A DNA stretch of 64,000 nt from Streptomyces kanamyceticus (GTDB lineage Bacteria > Actinomycetota > Actinomycetes > Streptomycetales > Streptomycetaceae): positions 3,844,001 to 3,908,000 of the forward strand of contig NZ_CP023699.1 in assembly GCF_008704495.1 (NCBI RefSeq). The letters are read 5' to 3'. Each line of letters opens with the position of its first letter. Position 1 is the stretch's first letter. Below the pieces are notes generated by a model, which worked only from the letters and a program-made list of their open reading frames with translations, ran no database searches and was not told the DNA's origin. This document shows, one piece after another, positions 17,077-24,685 of this stretch. A program made the translations under genes and the position numbers.

Positions 17077-18012
17077 ATGATGCTGCTGCGCAGAATGGTG
17101 CGGGTCGTCATGGTTGTCGCGCTGGCCCTGGTGGGGGCGGTACAGGGGAGCGCGACGGTGCGGGCCGAGGAGGGGAGACCTTCCTCCGACCGGCAACTGC
17201 TGTTCTACAACCACGCCTACGGAGTGCTCGACCGGGAGACCGCCGACGCCATCGAACACTCCGCCTACCTGCGGGACTTCGCCAACTTCCAGGTCCGCAC
17301 CACGACCGGATCCGACGGGCAGACCTGGACGGGCCGCTATCTGATGGGCCGCGAGACCTATCTCGAACTCTTCGGCATCGGGGACGTGTCAGGGCCCGAC
17401 GGCACGCTCGGGTCCGCCGGGATGGGCGTCTCGACCGAGCGCGCCGGTGACATGGCGACGGTCCTGAAGCGGCTGCGCGACCTCGGCGTCGAGAAGCCGG
17501 TCGAGTTCCGCCAGACGCGGGACTTCGGCGACGGCGTGCCGGTGCCGTGGTTCGACGCGGTCTTCACCTCCGACCAGTACGACGCCTTCGGCGCGTGGGG
17601 GATGGAGTACCGGCCCGAGTACTTCGCCGACCCGCGCAGCAACACCGAACCGGCCAACTATCCCGGTGACGTGGGCCGCGAGCGCTACCTGTCCGACGCC
17701 TACCGCGACCACCTGATGCGCGACGTGACCTCCGTCCGCCTGGGGATCACCCCGCGCGACCTCGGCAACACGGTGCCGCTGCTGCGGGCCGGCGGGTTCG
17801 ACGTCAAGGCCACGCCGGACGACGGCGTCGTCGCGCGCGGGGGCGGCACCACGATCCGCCTCGACCCGGTCCCGCGCGACCGGGCGGGCCTGCGCCAGGT
17901 CACGATGTCCCTCAACCACCCCGTGAAGCGCCACGTGGAACAGATCGGCAGCTCCACCCTCACGGTCGGCCCCGGCGCCCGCGCCGTATGGACCTTCGAC
18001 ACCCCGAAGTAG
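17077..18012 (+). CDS. Secreted DUF5829-like protein
   Basis: 311 aa from ATG 17077 (17068 is an alternative). It starts with an Sec signal peptide (MMLLRRMVRVVMVVALALVG) cleaved near AEEG. The mature domain has LLFYNHAYGVLDRETADAIEHS, then GRYLMGRETYLELFG, resembling the glyoxalase-like DUF5829 family; the assignment is from memory and moderate. TACGAT at 17064-17069 seven bases before the start, with no Shine-Dalgarno, suggests leaderless translation. No catalytic residues are evident. Upstream of, but probably not in, the clpP operon, which has its own regulatory region. Confidence 0.75.
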   Translation: MMLLRRMVRVVMVVALALVGAVQGSATVRAEEGRPSSDRQLLFYNHAYGVLDRETADAIEHSAYLRDFANFQVRTTTGSDGQTWTGRYLMGRETYLELFGIGDVSGPDGTLGSAGMGVSTERAGDMATVLKRLRDLGVEKPVEFRQTRDFGDGVPVPWFDAVFTSDQYDAFGAWGMEYRPEYFADPRSNTEPANYPGDVGRERYLSDAYRDHLMRDVTSVRLGITPRDLGNTVPLLRAGGFDVKATPDDGVVARGGGTTIRLDPVPRDRAGLRQVTMSLNHPVKRHVEQIGSSTLTVGPGARAVWTFDTPK

Positions 18013-18040
18013 CGCCGCGGAGCACCACCACCGAGACTCC

Positions 18041-18070
18041 TCTGCCCTCGGCGAATCTGCCGCGGGCAGA
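18041..18070. promoter_or_regulatory. Tandem PopR-type boxes upstream of the clpP pair
   Basis: 18056-18070 is exactly TCTGCC-GCG-GGCAGA, the 15-bp palindrome described as the PopR target in S. lividans. Directly abutting it, 18041-18055 is a degenerate copy, TCTGCC-CTC-GGCGAA. Two successive boxes ahead of clpP are the published arrangement. They end 82 bp before the first clpP start. Confidence 0.85.
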
Positions 18071-18152
18071 GATCTCTGACAGGCGCGGCCTCGGCGGGCA
18101 ACAGTGAGGTCACGGCGCGGCGTCGGGAGCCGCGGGACTTCAGGGAGGACCG

Positions 18153-18809
18153 ATGTCTGTACTCGACAGCGGCTGGGACGTGGCGCGGCCACGGGGTGAG
18201 GACGGCGAGAGCGTCCCTTCGCGCTTCGACGACCATCTCGCGGCCCAGCTGCTCAACCAGCGGATCGTGCTCCTCGGGACGCAGGTCGACGAGGTGTCCG
18301 CCAACCGCGTCTGCGCGCAGTTGCTCGTGCTGTCCGCGGAGGATCCCAAGACCGACATCGGGCTCTACATCAACAGCCCGGGCGGGTCCGTCTCCGCGGG
18401 CCTCGCCATCTACGACACCATGCGGCTGATCCCGAACGACGTGGCCACGCTCGCCATGGGATTCGCCGCCAGCATGGGCCAGTTCCTGCTCAGCGTCGGC
18501 ACCCCGGGCAAGCGGTTCGCGCTGCCCAACGCGCGGATCATGATGCACCAGCCGTCCGCGGGCATCGGCGGCACCACCGCGGACATCGCCATCCAGGCCG
18601 AGAACCTGGAGTTCACCAAGAAGGCCATCGAGCGGATCACCGCCGAGCACACGGGACAGAGCGAGGAGACGATCTCGCGCGACGGGGACCGCGACCGGTG
18701 GTTCACGGCCGAGCAGGCCAAGGAGTACGGCATGGTCGACCGCGTCGTCGAGTCGATGGAGGACGTACGGCCCGGCGGGACCAAGCGGCCCATCGGGCTC
18801 GGAATCTGA
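18153..18809 (+). CDS. clpP: ATP-dependent Clp protease proteolytic subunit (ClpP3-like)
   Basis: 218 aa with a GGGAGGA Shine-Dalgarno. Full catalytic triad: Ser107 in GFAASMGQ, His132 in IMMHQPS, Asp177 in ISRDGDRD. The fold signatures [18 protein letters not shown] and the handle region are intact. It is first in a two-gene operon with a second clpP 14 bp downstream and convergent popR after that. The layout, tandem PopR boxes and sequence match the clpP3-clpP4 system, which in S. lividans is switched on when ClpP1/ClpP2 fail. It should form mixed tetradecamers with a Clp ATPase partner such as ClpX or ClpC. Confidence 0.93.
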   Translation: MSVLDSGWDVARPRGEDGESVPSRFDDHLAAQLLNQRIVLLGTQVDEVSANRVCAQLLVLSAEDPKTDIGLYINSPGGSVSAGLAIYDTMRLIPNDVATLAMGFAASMGQFLLSVGTPGKRFALPNARIMMHQPSAGIGGTTADIAIQAENLEFTKKAIERITAEHTGQSEETISRDGDRDRWFTAEQAKEYGMVDRVVESMEDVRPGGTKRPIGLGI

Positions 18810-18823
18810 GGGGGGATCAGGAA

Positions 18824-19432
18824 ATGAGCCAGTACACCATTCCCACCGTCGTCGAGCGCACCCCGCAGGGCGAGCGCTCCTACGACGTCTACAGCCGCCT
18901 GCTCTCCGAGCGCATCATCTTCCTCGGCACGGAGATCGACGACGGGGTGGCCAACGTGGTCATCGCGCAGCTGCTCCACCTGGAGTCCTCCGCCCCGGAG
19001 CGCGAGGTCGCCATCTACATCAACTCGCCCGGCGGATCGTTCACTTCGCTCATGGCGATCTACGACACGATGAGCTTCATCACCGCGCCGATCTCGACGT
19101 TCTGCGTCGGCCAGGCCGCCTCCACCGCCGCCGTGCTGCTCGCCGGGGGCGATCCGGGCCGACGGTTCGTGCTCGACCACGCGCGCGTGCTGCTCGGGCA
19201 GCCCGCGAGCCGGGGCCGGCAGGGGACGGTGTCCGACCTCAGCCTCCAGGCCAAGGAGATGCTGCGCATCCGCTCCCAGGTGGAGGAGGTGCTTTCCCGG
19301 CACACGGGGCACGACGCGGCGACCCTGCGCGCCGACATGGACCGGGACAAGTTCTTCACCGCGCAGGAGGCCGTCGCGTACGGGCTCGCGGACCAGGTGC
19401 TCAGCAGGCGGTCCCTGCCCGCCGCCGCCTGA
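18824..19432 (+). CDS. clpP: ClpP-family subunit lacking the catalytic histidine (ClpP4-like)
   Basis: 202 aa. The fold motifs are present ([19 protein letters not shown]), Ser100 sits in GQAASTAA, and Asp171 in [11 protein letters not shown]. But the position of the catalytic His reads Gly: RVLLGQPA, G125, against RIMMHQPS in the upstream paralogue. Peptidase activity of this subunit alone therefore looks unlikely. It may be a structural or regulatory partner in a mixed ClpP ring, as known for other two-ClpP bacteria. The start is ATG 18824, 14 bp after the first clpP, so co-translation is likely. Confidence 0.9.
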   Translation: MSQYTIPTVVERTPQGERSYDVYSRLLSERIIFLGTEIDDGVANVVIAQLLHLESSAPEREVAIYINSPGGSFTSLMAIYDTMSFITAPISTFCVGQAASTAAVLLAGGDPGRRFVLDHARVLLGQPASRGRQGTVSDLSLQAKEMLRIRSQVEEVLSRHTGHDAATLRADMDRDKFFTAQEAVAYGLADQVLSRRSLPAAA

Positions 19433-19436
19433 CCCG

Positions 19437-19868
19437 TCAGGCGGCCAACCGCACCTCGCCCTGGAACGACGCTCCGGCGGGCCTCGCACGGGGGAGGCCC
19501 GCCAGGCGGCTCTGGGCCAGGGAGAGCAGGTCGGGCAGGCCGAGACCCAGCGCGCGGGCGGCGGCCGCGAGGACCTCGGAGGAGGCCTCCTTGCGGCCTC
19601 GCTCCAGCTCGGAGAGGTAGGGCATGGAGATCCGGGCGGCGTCCGCCACGTCCTTCAGGGTGCGCTCCTGCGCGAGGCGCTCGCGGCGCAGGACGTCGCC
19701 GACGAGGTCCCGCCAGAGGGGCTCCCGCCGCTGCTGCTCGGCCTCCTTGCCCGGTGGGCGCAGAGGAATCACACGGGCTTCGTTCGGCTGGGACTTCGGC
19801 CGGGAACTCTGCTGGGAACTCTGCTGGGGCTTCGGCTTCTGCGGCGCTCGCGCCTCGTCGCTGCTCAC
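19437..19868 (-). CDS. popR: PopR-type XRE transcriptional activator of clpP genes
   Basis: 143 aa from GTG 19868. A Gln/Ser/Pro-rich N-terminus, part of it written by a 12-bp tandem repeat, precedes an XRE helix-turn-helix at about residues 62-112 (RLAQERTLKDVADAARISMPYLSELERG), the same HTH class as ClgR. The protein ends LAA, mimicking the ssrA degradation tag. In S. lividans PopR the terminal alanines make it a substrate of ClpP1/P2, so loss of those proteases stabilises PopR and turns on clpP3-clpP4. TACGCT six bases before the GTG suggests a leaderless message. Convergent with the clpP pair. Confidence 0.87.
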   Translation of the reverse strand: MSSDEARAPQKPKPQQSSQQSSRPKSQPNEARVIPLRPPGKEAEQQRREPLWRDLVGDVLRRERLAQERTLKDVADAARISMPYLSELERGRKEASSEVLAAAARALGLGLPDLLSLAQSRLAGLPRARPAGASFQGEVRLAA

Positions 19869-19933
19869 TCCCCCAGCGTAGGAGCGGTACGACCATGAGG
19901 GGAGTACGAGGCGTTCTGCCGCCCGCGAAACCG

Positions 19934-20824
19934 CTACGTCGTCCCCGACCCCACCGACGACGCGTCCCGCCCCCAGCTCGCGAGCAGCCGCAGCCCCTGC
20001 GCCGACGCCGAGTCCGGCTCCGCGTGGTACATCATCAGGGACTGGTCGCAGTCCTCCGGCAGGCGCAGCGTCTCGAACGACAGGGTCAGTTCGCCGACCA
20101 GGGGGTGGCGGATGCGCTTGGTGCCGTGGCCCTTCTCCAGGACGTCGTGCGTGGCCCACAGGCTCCTGAACTCCTCGCTCTTCACGGAGAGTTCGCCGAC
20201 GAGGGCGGACAGCTGCGGGTCGTTCGGATAGCAGCCCGCGTCCATGCGCAGATAGCTGACGATGTCCGAAGCCTTCTGCTCCCAGTTCACGAAGAGCTCG
20301 CGCGAGCGCGGGTCGAGGAAGCAGATGCGCGCCCAGTTCCGGTCGGCGGGGGCGAGCTCGCCCCAGTCGCCGAAGAGCGCGGCCGCGAGCGCGTTCCAGC
20401 CGAGGATGTCGGAGCGGCGGCCGACCACGTACGCGGGCACGCCCTCGATGGAGTCGAGGAGCTGCTGCAGCACGGGCCGCATGTACTGCTGGCGTACGGC
20501 TTTCTTCTTCTTGTGGGCCTTGGGCTTGGCGAGGTGCGTCAGGTGCGCGTGCTCGGCGTCGGTCAGGCGCAGCGCGCGGGCGATGGCGTCGAGCACCTCC
20601 GCCGAGACGTTGCGGCCGTTGCCCTGTTCGAGGCGGGTGTAGTACGCGACGGAGACCCCGGCGAGCTGCGCGAGCTCCTCGCGGCGCAGCCCGGGCACCC
20701 TGCGGTGGCGCCCGAAGTTCGGCAGCCCGACGTCCTGGGGCTGCAGCCGCGCCCTGCGGGTGCGCAGGAACTCGCTCAGCTCGGCCCTGCTGTCCAGGGG
20801 GCGGCCCTCGGGGATCTCGTCCAT
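19934..20824 (-). CDS. XRE-family regulator with MmyB-like ligand-binding domain
   Basis: 296 aa. N-terminal HTH at about residues 30-85 ([25 protein letters not shown]), a Lys-rich hinge ([10 protein letters not shown]), then an MmyB-like domain containing [17 protein letters not shown] and a [15 protein letters not shown] end. This is a common Streptomyces family, often divergent from an oxidoreductase it controls. Here it is divergent from the zinc alcohol dehydrogenase at 20952; the 127-bp gap contains a 12-bp palindrome (20850-20861). The MmyB domain is thought to bind a fatty-acid-like ligand; that is family knowledge only. Confidence 0.92.
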   Translation of the reverse strand: MDEIPEGRPLDSRAELSEFLRTRRARLQPQDVGLPNFGRHRRVPGLRREELAQLAGVSVAYYTRLEQGNGRNVSAEVLDAIARALRLTDAEHAHLTHLAKPKAHKKKKAVRQQYMRPVLQQLLDSIEGVPAYVVGRRSDILGWNALAAALFGDWGELAPADRNWARICFLDPRSRELFVNWEQKASDIVSYLRMDAGCYPNDPQLSALVGELSVKSEEFRSLWATHDVLEKGHGTKRIRHPLVGELTLSFETLRLPEDCDQSLMMYHAEPDSASAQGLRLLASWGRDASSVGSGTT

Positions 20825-20849
20825 GCGTTCCAGTATCCCCAGTATTCAG

Positions 20850-20861
20850 GGTCGTACGACC
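20850..20861. promoter_or_regulatory. 12-bp palindrome between XRE regulator and alcohol dehydrogenase
   Basis: GGTCGTACGACC is a perfect palindrome 25 bp upstream of the regulator start and about 90 bp before adh. A further ACAGCGGTCGTAGG stretch repeats the half-site GGTCGTA at 20892-20898. Position suggests an operator of the MmyB-type regulator. Confidence 0.5.
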
Positions 20862-20951
20862 GTGAGCCTGACCCCGCCAGTGGTAGGCACAGCGGTCGTA
20901 GGCAGAACAGGTGTCTGGGTAAGTCCGCAGGTCACCGGCAGGCTCGTAGCC

Positions 20952-22004
20952 ATGACTGAGCAGATCACCACCGTTTCCGCGTATGCCGCCGCCGCCCCCG
21001 GTGCGCCCCTGGAGCGCACCACCGTCCCGCGCCGCACCGTCGGCGAGTCCGACGTCCTGATCGACATCAAGTACGCCGGTATCTGCCACTCGGACATCCA
21101 CCAGGCCCGCGACGGCTGGGGCGAGGGCATCTACCCGATGGTGCCGGGCCACGAGATCGCCGGTGTCGTGACCGAGGTCGGTCCCGGTGTCACCAAGTTC
21201 GCCGTCGGTGACCGCGTCGGCGTCGGCTGCATGGTCGACTCCTGCCGCGAGTGCGAGAACTGCGAGGCGGGCCTGGAGCAGTACTGCGCGCAGGGCAACA
21301 TCGGCACGTACAACGCCCTCGACAAGAACGGCGAGCCGACGTACGGCGGCTACTCCACGCACATCGTCGTGGACGAGGCGTTCACCGTCCGCATCCCCGA
21401 CGGGCTCTCGCTCGACGTGGCCGCGCCGCTGCTCTGCGCCGGAATCACCACGTACTCCCCGCTCGCGCACTGGAACGCGGGCCCCGGCAAGAAGGTCGCC
21501 GTCGTCGGCCTGGGCGGTCTCGGCCACATGGCCGTCAAGATCGCGAACGCCATGGGCGCCGAGGTGACCGTCCTGTCGCAGTCCCTGCGCAAGAAGGACG
21601 ACGGCCTGAAGCTGGGCGCCGAGCACTACTACGCGACCAGCGACGACGCCACCTTCGAGGCCCTCGCGTCCACCTTCGACCTGATCGTCTCGACGGTCTC
21701 CGCGCCGCTGCCCCTGGACAAGTACCTGGGCCTGCTGCGCACGGACGGCGCCTTCGTGAACGTCGGCGCGCCCGAGGAGCCGGTCTCGCTCAACCTGTTC
21801 TCCGTGATCGGCGGCCGCAAGACCCTCGCGGGCTCCGGCATCGGCGGCATCCAGGAGACCCAGGAGATGCTGGACTTCTGCGCGACGCACGGGCTCGGCG
21901 CGGAGATCGAGCTGATCCGTGCCGACCAGATCAACGAGGCGTACGAGCGGGTGCTCGCCAGCGACGTGCGCTACCGCTTCGTGATCGACAACGCGACGAT
22001 CTGA
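20952..22004 (+). CDS. Zinc-dependent NAD(P)-dependent alcohol dehydrogenase (CAD/AdhC type)
   Basis: 350 aa from ATG 20952. Catalytic zinc ligands are in GICHSD near residue 40 and GHEIAGVV near 63. The structural zinc cysteines are in [15 protein letters not shown] near 100, and [11 protein letters not shown] near 180 is the Rossmann glycine motif. The sequence matches the cinnamyl-alcohol-dehydrogenase-like group of the medium-chain family, which reduces a range of aldehydes with NADPH. Substrate unknown. A 13-bp-stem terminator follows directly. Confidence 0.94.
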   Translation: MTEQITTVSAYAAAAPGAPLERTTVPRRTVGESDVLIDIKYAGICHSDIHQARDGWGEGIYPMVPGHEIAGVVTEVGPGVTKFAVGDRVGVGCMVDSCRECENCEAGLEQYCAQGNIGTYNALDKNGEPTYGGYSTHIVVDEAFTVRIPDGLSLDVAAPLLCAGITTYSPLAHWNAGPGKKVAVVGLGGLGHMAVKIANAMGAEVTVLSQSLRKKDDGLKLGAEHYYATSDDATFEALASTFDLIVSTVSAPLPLDKYLGLLRTDGAFVNVGAPEEPVSLNLFSVIGGRKTLAGSGIGGIQETQEMLDFCATHGLGAEIELIRADQINEAYERVLASDVRYRFVIDNATI

Positions 22005-22018
22005 GGACGTGGCGATGT

Positions 22019-22048
22019 GCTGACGCGGCGGGCGGCCGCCGTGTCAGC
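22019..22048 (+). terminator. Terminator hairpin after alcohol dehydrogenase
   Basis: GCTGACGCGGCGG (22019-22031) pairs with CCGCCGTGTCAGC (22036-22048), giving a 13-bp stem with one G-U pair and a 4-base loop, beginning 14 bases after the stop. There is no U-tract, as is common in Streptomyces. Confidence 0.8.
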
Positions 22049-22204
22049 TCACCGTGGCCGGAACCGGACTGGGCCCCGCGCCCTAGGCCGCAATGCGCAG
22101 CCCACCGGGTCCCTGTGACCGATACGGCGCCGGGGCGCCCGCGCCTACCGTTGTCCATCTCACCGCGGCACAGCGGGAGTCACGGCAATCGAGGAGGTCG
22201 CACG

Positions 22205-22591
22205 GTGTCCATCGAGCTGAACCACACGATCGTCACGGCCAAGGACAAGAAGGAGTCCGCGCACTTCCTCGCGGACCTCCTCGGCCTGGCGGTGAGCCCG
22301 CAGTACGGCCCGTTCATCCCCGTCACGATCCCCAACGGGGTCACCCTCGACTACGCCGACGGCGACGGCGGCCCGATCGTGCCGCAGCACTACGCCTTCC
22401 TCGTGTCCGAGGGCGAGTTCGACGCGATCTTCGGGCGCATCAAGGACCGCGGTCTCACCTACTGGGCCGACCCGTACCACCAGCACAAGAACGAGATCAA
22501 CACGCACGACGGCGGCCGGGGCGTCTACTGGGAGGACCCGAACGGCCACAACCTGGAGATCATCACCAGGGCCTACGGCTCCGGGGACTGA
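22205..22591 (+). CDS. VOC-family (glyoxalase/dioxygenase fold) protein
   Basis: 128 aa from GTG 22205 with GAGGAGG upstream. LNHTIVTAKDKKESAHFLADLLGL is the first beta-alpha-beta unit with a metal-site His; WEDPNGHNLEIITR near the end supplies the typical C-terminal His and Glu ligands. Members include glyoxalases, bleomycin-resistance proteins and dioxygenases; this one cannot be placed further. Its last 19 bp overlap the end of the opposing hydrolase gene. Confidence 0.88.
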   Translation: MSIELNHTIVTAKDKKESAHFLADLLGLAVSPQYGPFIPVTIPNGVTLDYADGDGGPIVPQHYAFLVSEGEFDAIFGRIKDRGLTYWADPYHQHKNEINTHDGGRGVYWEDPNGHNLEIITRAYGSGD

Positions 22592-23379
22592 GCGAGGAAC
22601 GCGAGCACCGGCTCCGTGGCCACGTCCGCGAACTCCTCGAAGTAGGCGTGCCGGGCACCGGGCACCAGCAGTGTCCGCGCGTCCGGGATGCGGCCTGCGA
22701 GCAGCGAGGCGTTGGCGGTCGGGTTGAACGCGTCGTCCGTGCCGTGCACGACGAGCGTCGGGGCCTTGATCCGGGGCAGCGCGTCCCAGGCGTCGTGCCG
22801 GGCGCTGGCCCGCAGGTGCCTGCGGCGGGCGTACCCGGGCATGGTGGGATCGCCCAGCGTGTGGAACTCCCGGCCGGGGCGGGCGCGTTCCTGCTCGGCC
22901 AGCCAGCCCGGGGTGTACATGAGTTCCAGCAGAGCGCGGCGCACGGCGTCCGGATCGGCCTGGGTCAGGGCCTTGCGGACCTCGGGCCCGCGCTCGACGC
23001 CGTGCGGGCCGCCGGGCGACGTACAGCCCAGCACGAGCCGCTCGACGCGCTCGGGAAAGTCGGCGGCGAGCCACTGCGCGACGCGCCCGCCCATGGACGT
23101 GCCGTAGACGTGGGCGCGTCCGATTCCCGCGTGGTCGAGGACCGCGAGCACGTCACGGGCGAATCCGGGGGTGCTGTACGTGTCGGTGTCGGGCCGCTCG
23201 CTGCGTCCTGTCCCCCGGTGGTCCATGACGACGGTGGTGAAGCGCGCGGCGAAGTCGGCGCGCACCGGATCCCACCAGTGGTGGTCGTTGGACTGCCCGC
23301 TGAGCAGCACCAACGGCGCGCCGCTGCCGTGCAGTTCATAGTGGATCGCGACGCCGTCGGCCGCCTCGGCGAAGGGCAC
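22573..23379 (-). CDS. Alpha/beta hydrolase
   Basis: 268 aa from GTG 23379. LSGQSNDHHWWDPV is the oxyanion-hole segment, DHRGTGRS the usual following loop, GTSMGGRVAQ near residue 95 the nucleophile elbow (Ser), VHGTDDAFNP the Asp region, and PGARHAYFEE the catalytic His. Length and motifs match the 3-oxoadipate enol-lactonase/haloperoxidase-like group, so esterase or lactonase activity is likely but unassigned. It starts six bases after the ASCH gene ends, in one likely operon, and its tail overlaps the VOC gene on the other strand. Confidence 0.9.
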   Translation of the reverse strand: MPFAEAADGVAIHYELHGSGAPLVLLSGQSNDHHWWDPVRADFAARFTTVVMDHRGTGRSERPDTDTYSTPGFARDVLAVLDHAGIGRAHVYGTSMGGRVAQWLAADFPERVERLVLGCTSPGGPHGVERGPEVRKALTQADPDAVRRALLELMYTPGWLAEQERARPGREFHTLGDPTMPGYARRRHLRASARHDAWDALPRIKAPTLVVHGTDDAFNPTANASLLAGRIPDARTLLVPGARHAYFEEFADVATEPVLAFLAQSPEP

Positions 23380-23385
23380 GACCGC

Positions 23386-23808
23386 TCACTTCTCCCGCAG
23401 GTCGGCCACGAGCCGGAACCGTTCGAGGACGAGCTCGGTGGTGTCGTCCACGGTGAAGTCCTCGTCGCCGAGCGCGGCCCGCATCTCAGGCCCGTGCCAG
23501 AACTCCTCGTGCCCGGCCCGCCACTGCGCGACCGTCGTGAACCCTTCGCCCTCGTCCACGGCGTGCGCGAGATCCACGTCGGCGAGCGCCGCGATCCGCA
23601 CCTCGGTGATCTCGATGACGCCGACGTCCCGCCCTTCGGAGTCCACGACCACGGACCGCTCACCCACCTGGGGCAGCGGATCCCCCTCGTGCTCGTAGTC
23701 GGCCACGAGACCGGTCGTGGAGATCTTGGACCCGTCCAGGATCGCCGCGACGAGCTGGTCGCGGAGCGGCCCGGGGAAGGCGAACTCGGCCTTGGGGAGC
23801 GACGTCAT
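23386..23808 (-). CDS. ASCH-domain protein
   Basis: 140 aa from ATG 23808. FAFPGPLRDQLVAAILDGSKISTTGLVADYEHEGDPLPQVGERSVVVDSEG has the ASCH/PUA-like pattern: a conserved Lys and Thr, then G-x-x-x-x-V-x-D. The C-terminal part contains FTTVAQWRAGHEEFW, also typical of bacterial ASCH proteins. The fold binds RNA or nucleotides; the E. coli relative YqfB is an N4-acetylcytidine amidohydrolase. Which activity applies here is unknown. Likely co-transcribed with the following hydrolase. Confidence 0.82.
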   Translation of the reverse strand: MTSLPKAEFAFPGPLRDQLVAAILDGSKISTTGLVADYEHEGDPLPQVGERSVVVDSEGRDVGVIEITEVRIAALADVDLAHAVDEGEGFTTVAQWRAGHEEFWHGPEMRAALGDEDFTVDDTTELVLERFRLVADLREK

Positions 23809-23854
23809 GGGATCACAGTAATCGGCCCGCGACGGCGCCCCCGCGGTCCTTCGC

Positions 23855-24244
23855 TCAGGGCCGGTACGGCGGGGCGGCGGCGCCCCAGTCCCAGAGCGCC
23901 TGAAGGACGGGGCCGAGGTCCCGGCCGCGCGCGGTGAGTTCATAGGTGACCGCCGAGGGCCACCCGGGCGTACGCACGCGCCGGACGACGTCGGCGGCGG
24001 CGAGCCGCGCGAGACGTTCCGAGAGGACCTTGTCCGACAACTCGGGCAGTGCGGCGGCCAGTTCGCCGTACGCGAAGCGATCGCCGCGCAGCAGCTCGCG
24101 CACCAGCAGGGTGGTCCAGCGGCCGCGCAGCGCGGCGAGGGTGATCTCGACGGGGCACTCGGGGCTCGGCGCTCTCACCCCGGCCCGCGCGTCGTCGGGC
24201 AGCCCGGGCTCGGGACCCGCGCCGCTTACCGTTCGGTGAGTCAC
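23855..24244 (-). CDS. HxlR-family transcriptional regulator
   Basis: 129 aa from GTG 24244. The HxlR signature is clear: CPVEITLAALRGRWTTLLVRELLRGDRFAYGELAAALPELSDKVLSERLARL, with the conserved Cys near residue 32 that many redox- or aldehyde-sensing members use. PSAVTYELTARGRDL is the wing. It is divergent from the NTF2-like gene with only 24 bp between starts, so the promoters must overlap the regulator's own coding start, and binding there would affect both genes. Confidence 0.92.
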   Translation of the reverse strand: MTHRTVSGAGPEPGLPDDARAGVRAPSPECPVEITLAALRGRWTTLLVRELLRGDRFAYGELAAALPELSDKVLSERLARLAAADVVRRVRTPGWPSAVTYELTARGRDLGPVLQALWDWGAAAPPYRP

Positions 24245-24268
24245 GAGAGGGCCTCCTACGGTGCAGCC

Positions 24269-24664
24269 ATGACGACCACGACGATAACCACCCCGTTCAC
24301 CCTGCCCACCCGCGCCGAGGACGTCCCCGCCGCCTTCGCCGAGCGCTTCAACAGCGGCGACGCCGACGCCGTGCGGGAGCTCTACGAGGAGCGGGCCGCG
24401 TTCGTGCCCGAGTCGGGCGAGGCGGTGCACGGCAGCGCGCGGATCTCCGCCGCGAACGCCCCCTTCCTCGCCCTCGGCCGGCCGATCTCCGTACGCCCCC
24501 GGCAGGTGCACGTCGCCGGGGACATCGCGCTGCTCGTCGTCGACTGGGAGATCGGCGGCGCGGTGCGCTCCACGGCCACGGACGTGGCACGACGCGGCGC
24601 CGACGGGTACTGGCGATACGTGATCGACAGTCCCTTCGGCGCCGCGCCGGTGTCAACGCACTAG
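24269..24664 (+). CDS. NTF2/SnoaL-like small protein
   Basis: 131 aa. VPAAFAERFNSGDADAVRELYEERAAFVPESGEAVHG is the start of an NTF2-like cone fold (DUF4440/SnoaL group), followed by an antiparallel sheet ending YWRYVIDSPFG. Such proteins are small isomerases, cyclases or binding proteins; no catalytic assignment is possible. TACGGT at 24257-24262 six bases before the ATG, with no Shine-Dalgarno, points to a leaderless transcript. It faces the HxlR regulator across a 24-bp gap and is presumably its target. Confidence 0.85.
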   Translation: MTTTTITTPFTLPTRAEDVPAAFAERFNSGDADAVRELYEERAAFVPESGEAVHGSARISAANAPFLALGRPISVRPRQVHVAGDIALLVVDWEIGGAVRSTATDVARRGADGYWRYVIDSPFGAAPVSTH

Positions 24665-24685
24665 CCGCGCGTCACCCCGAGAAGC

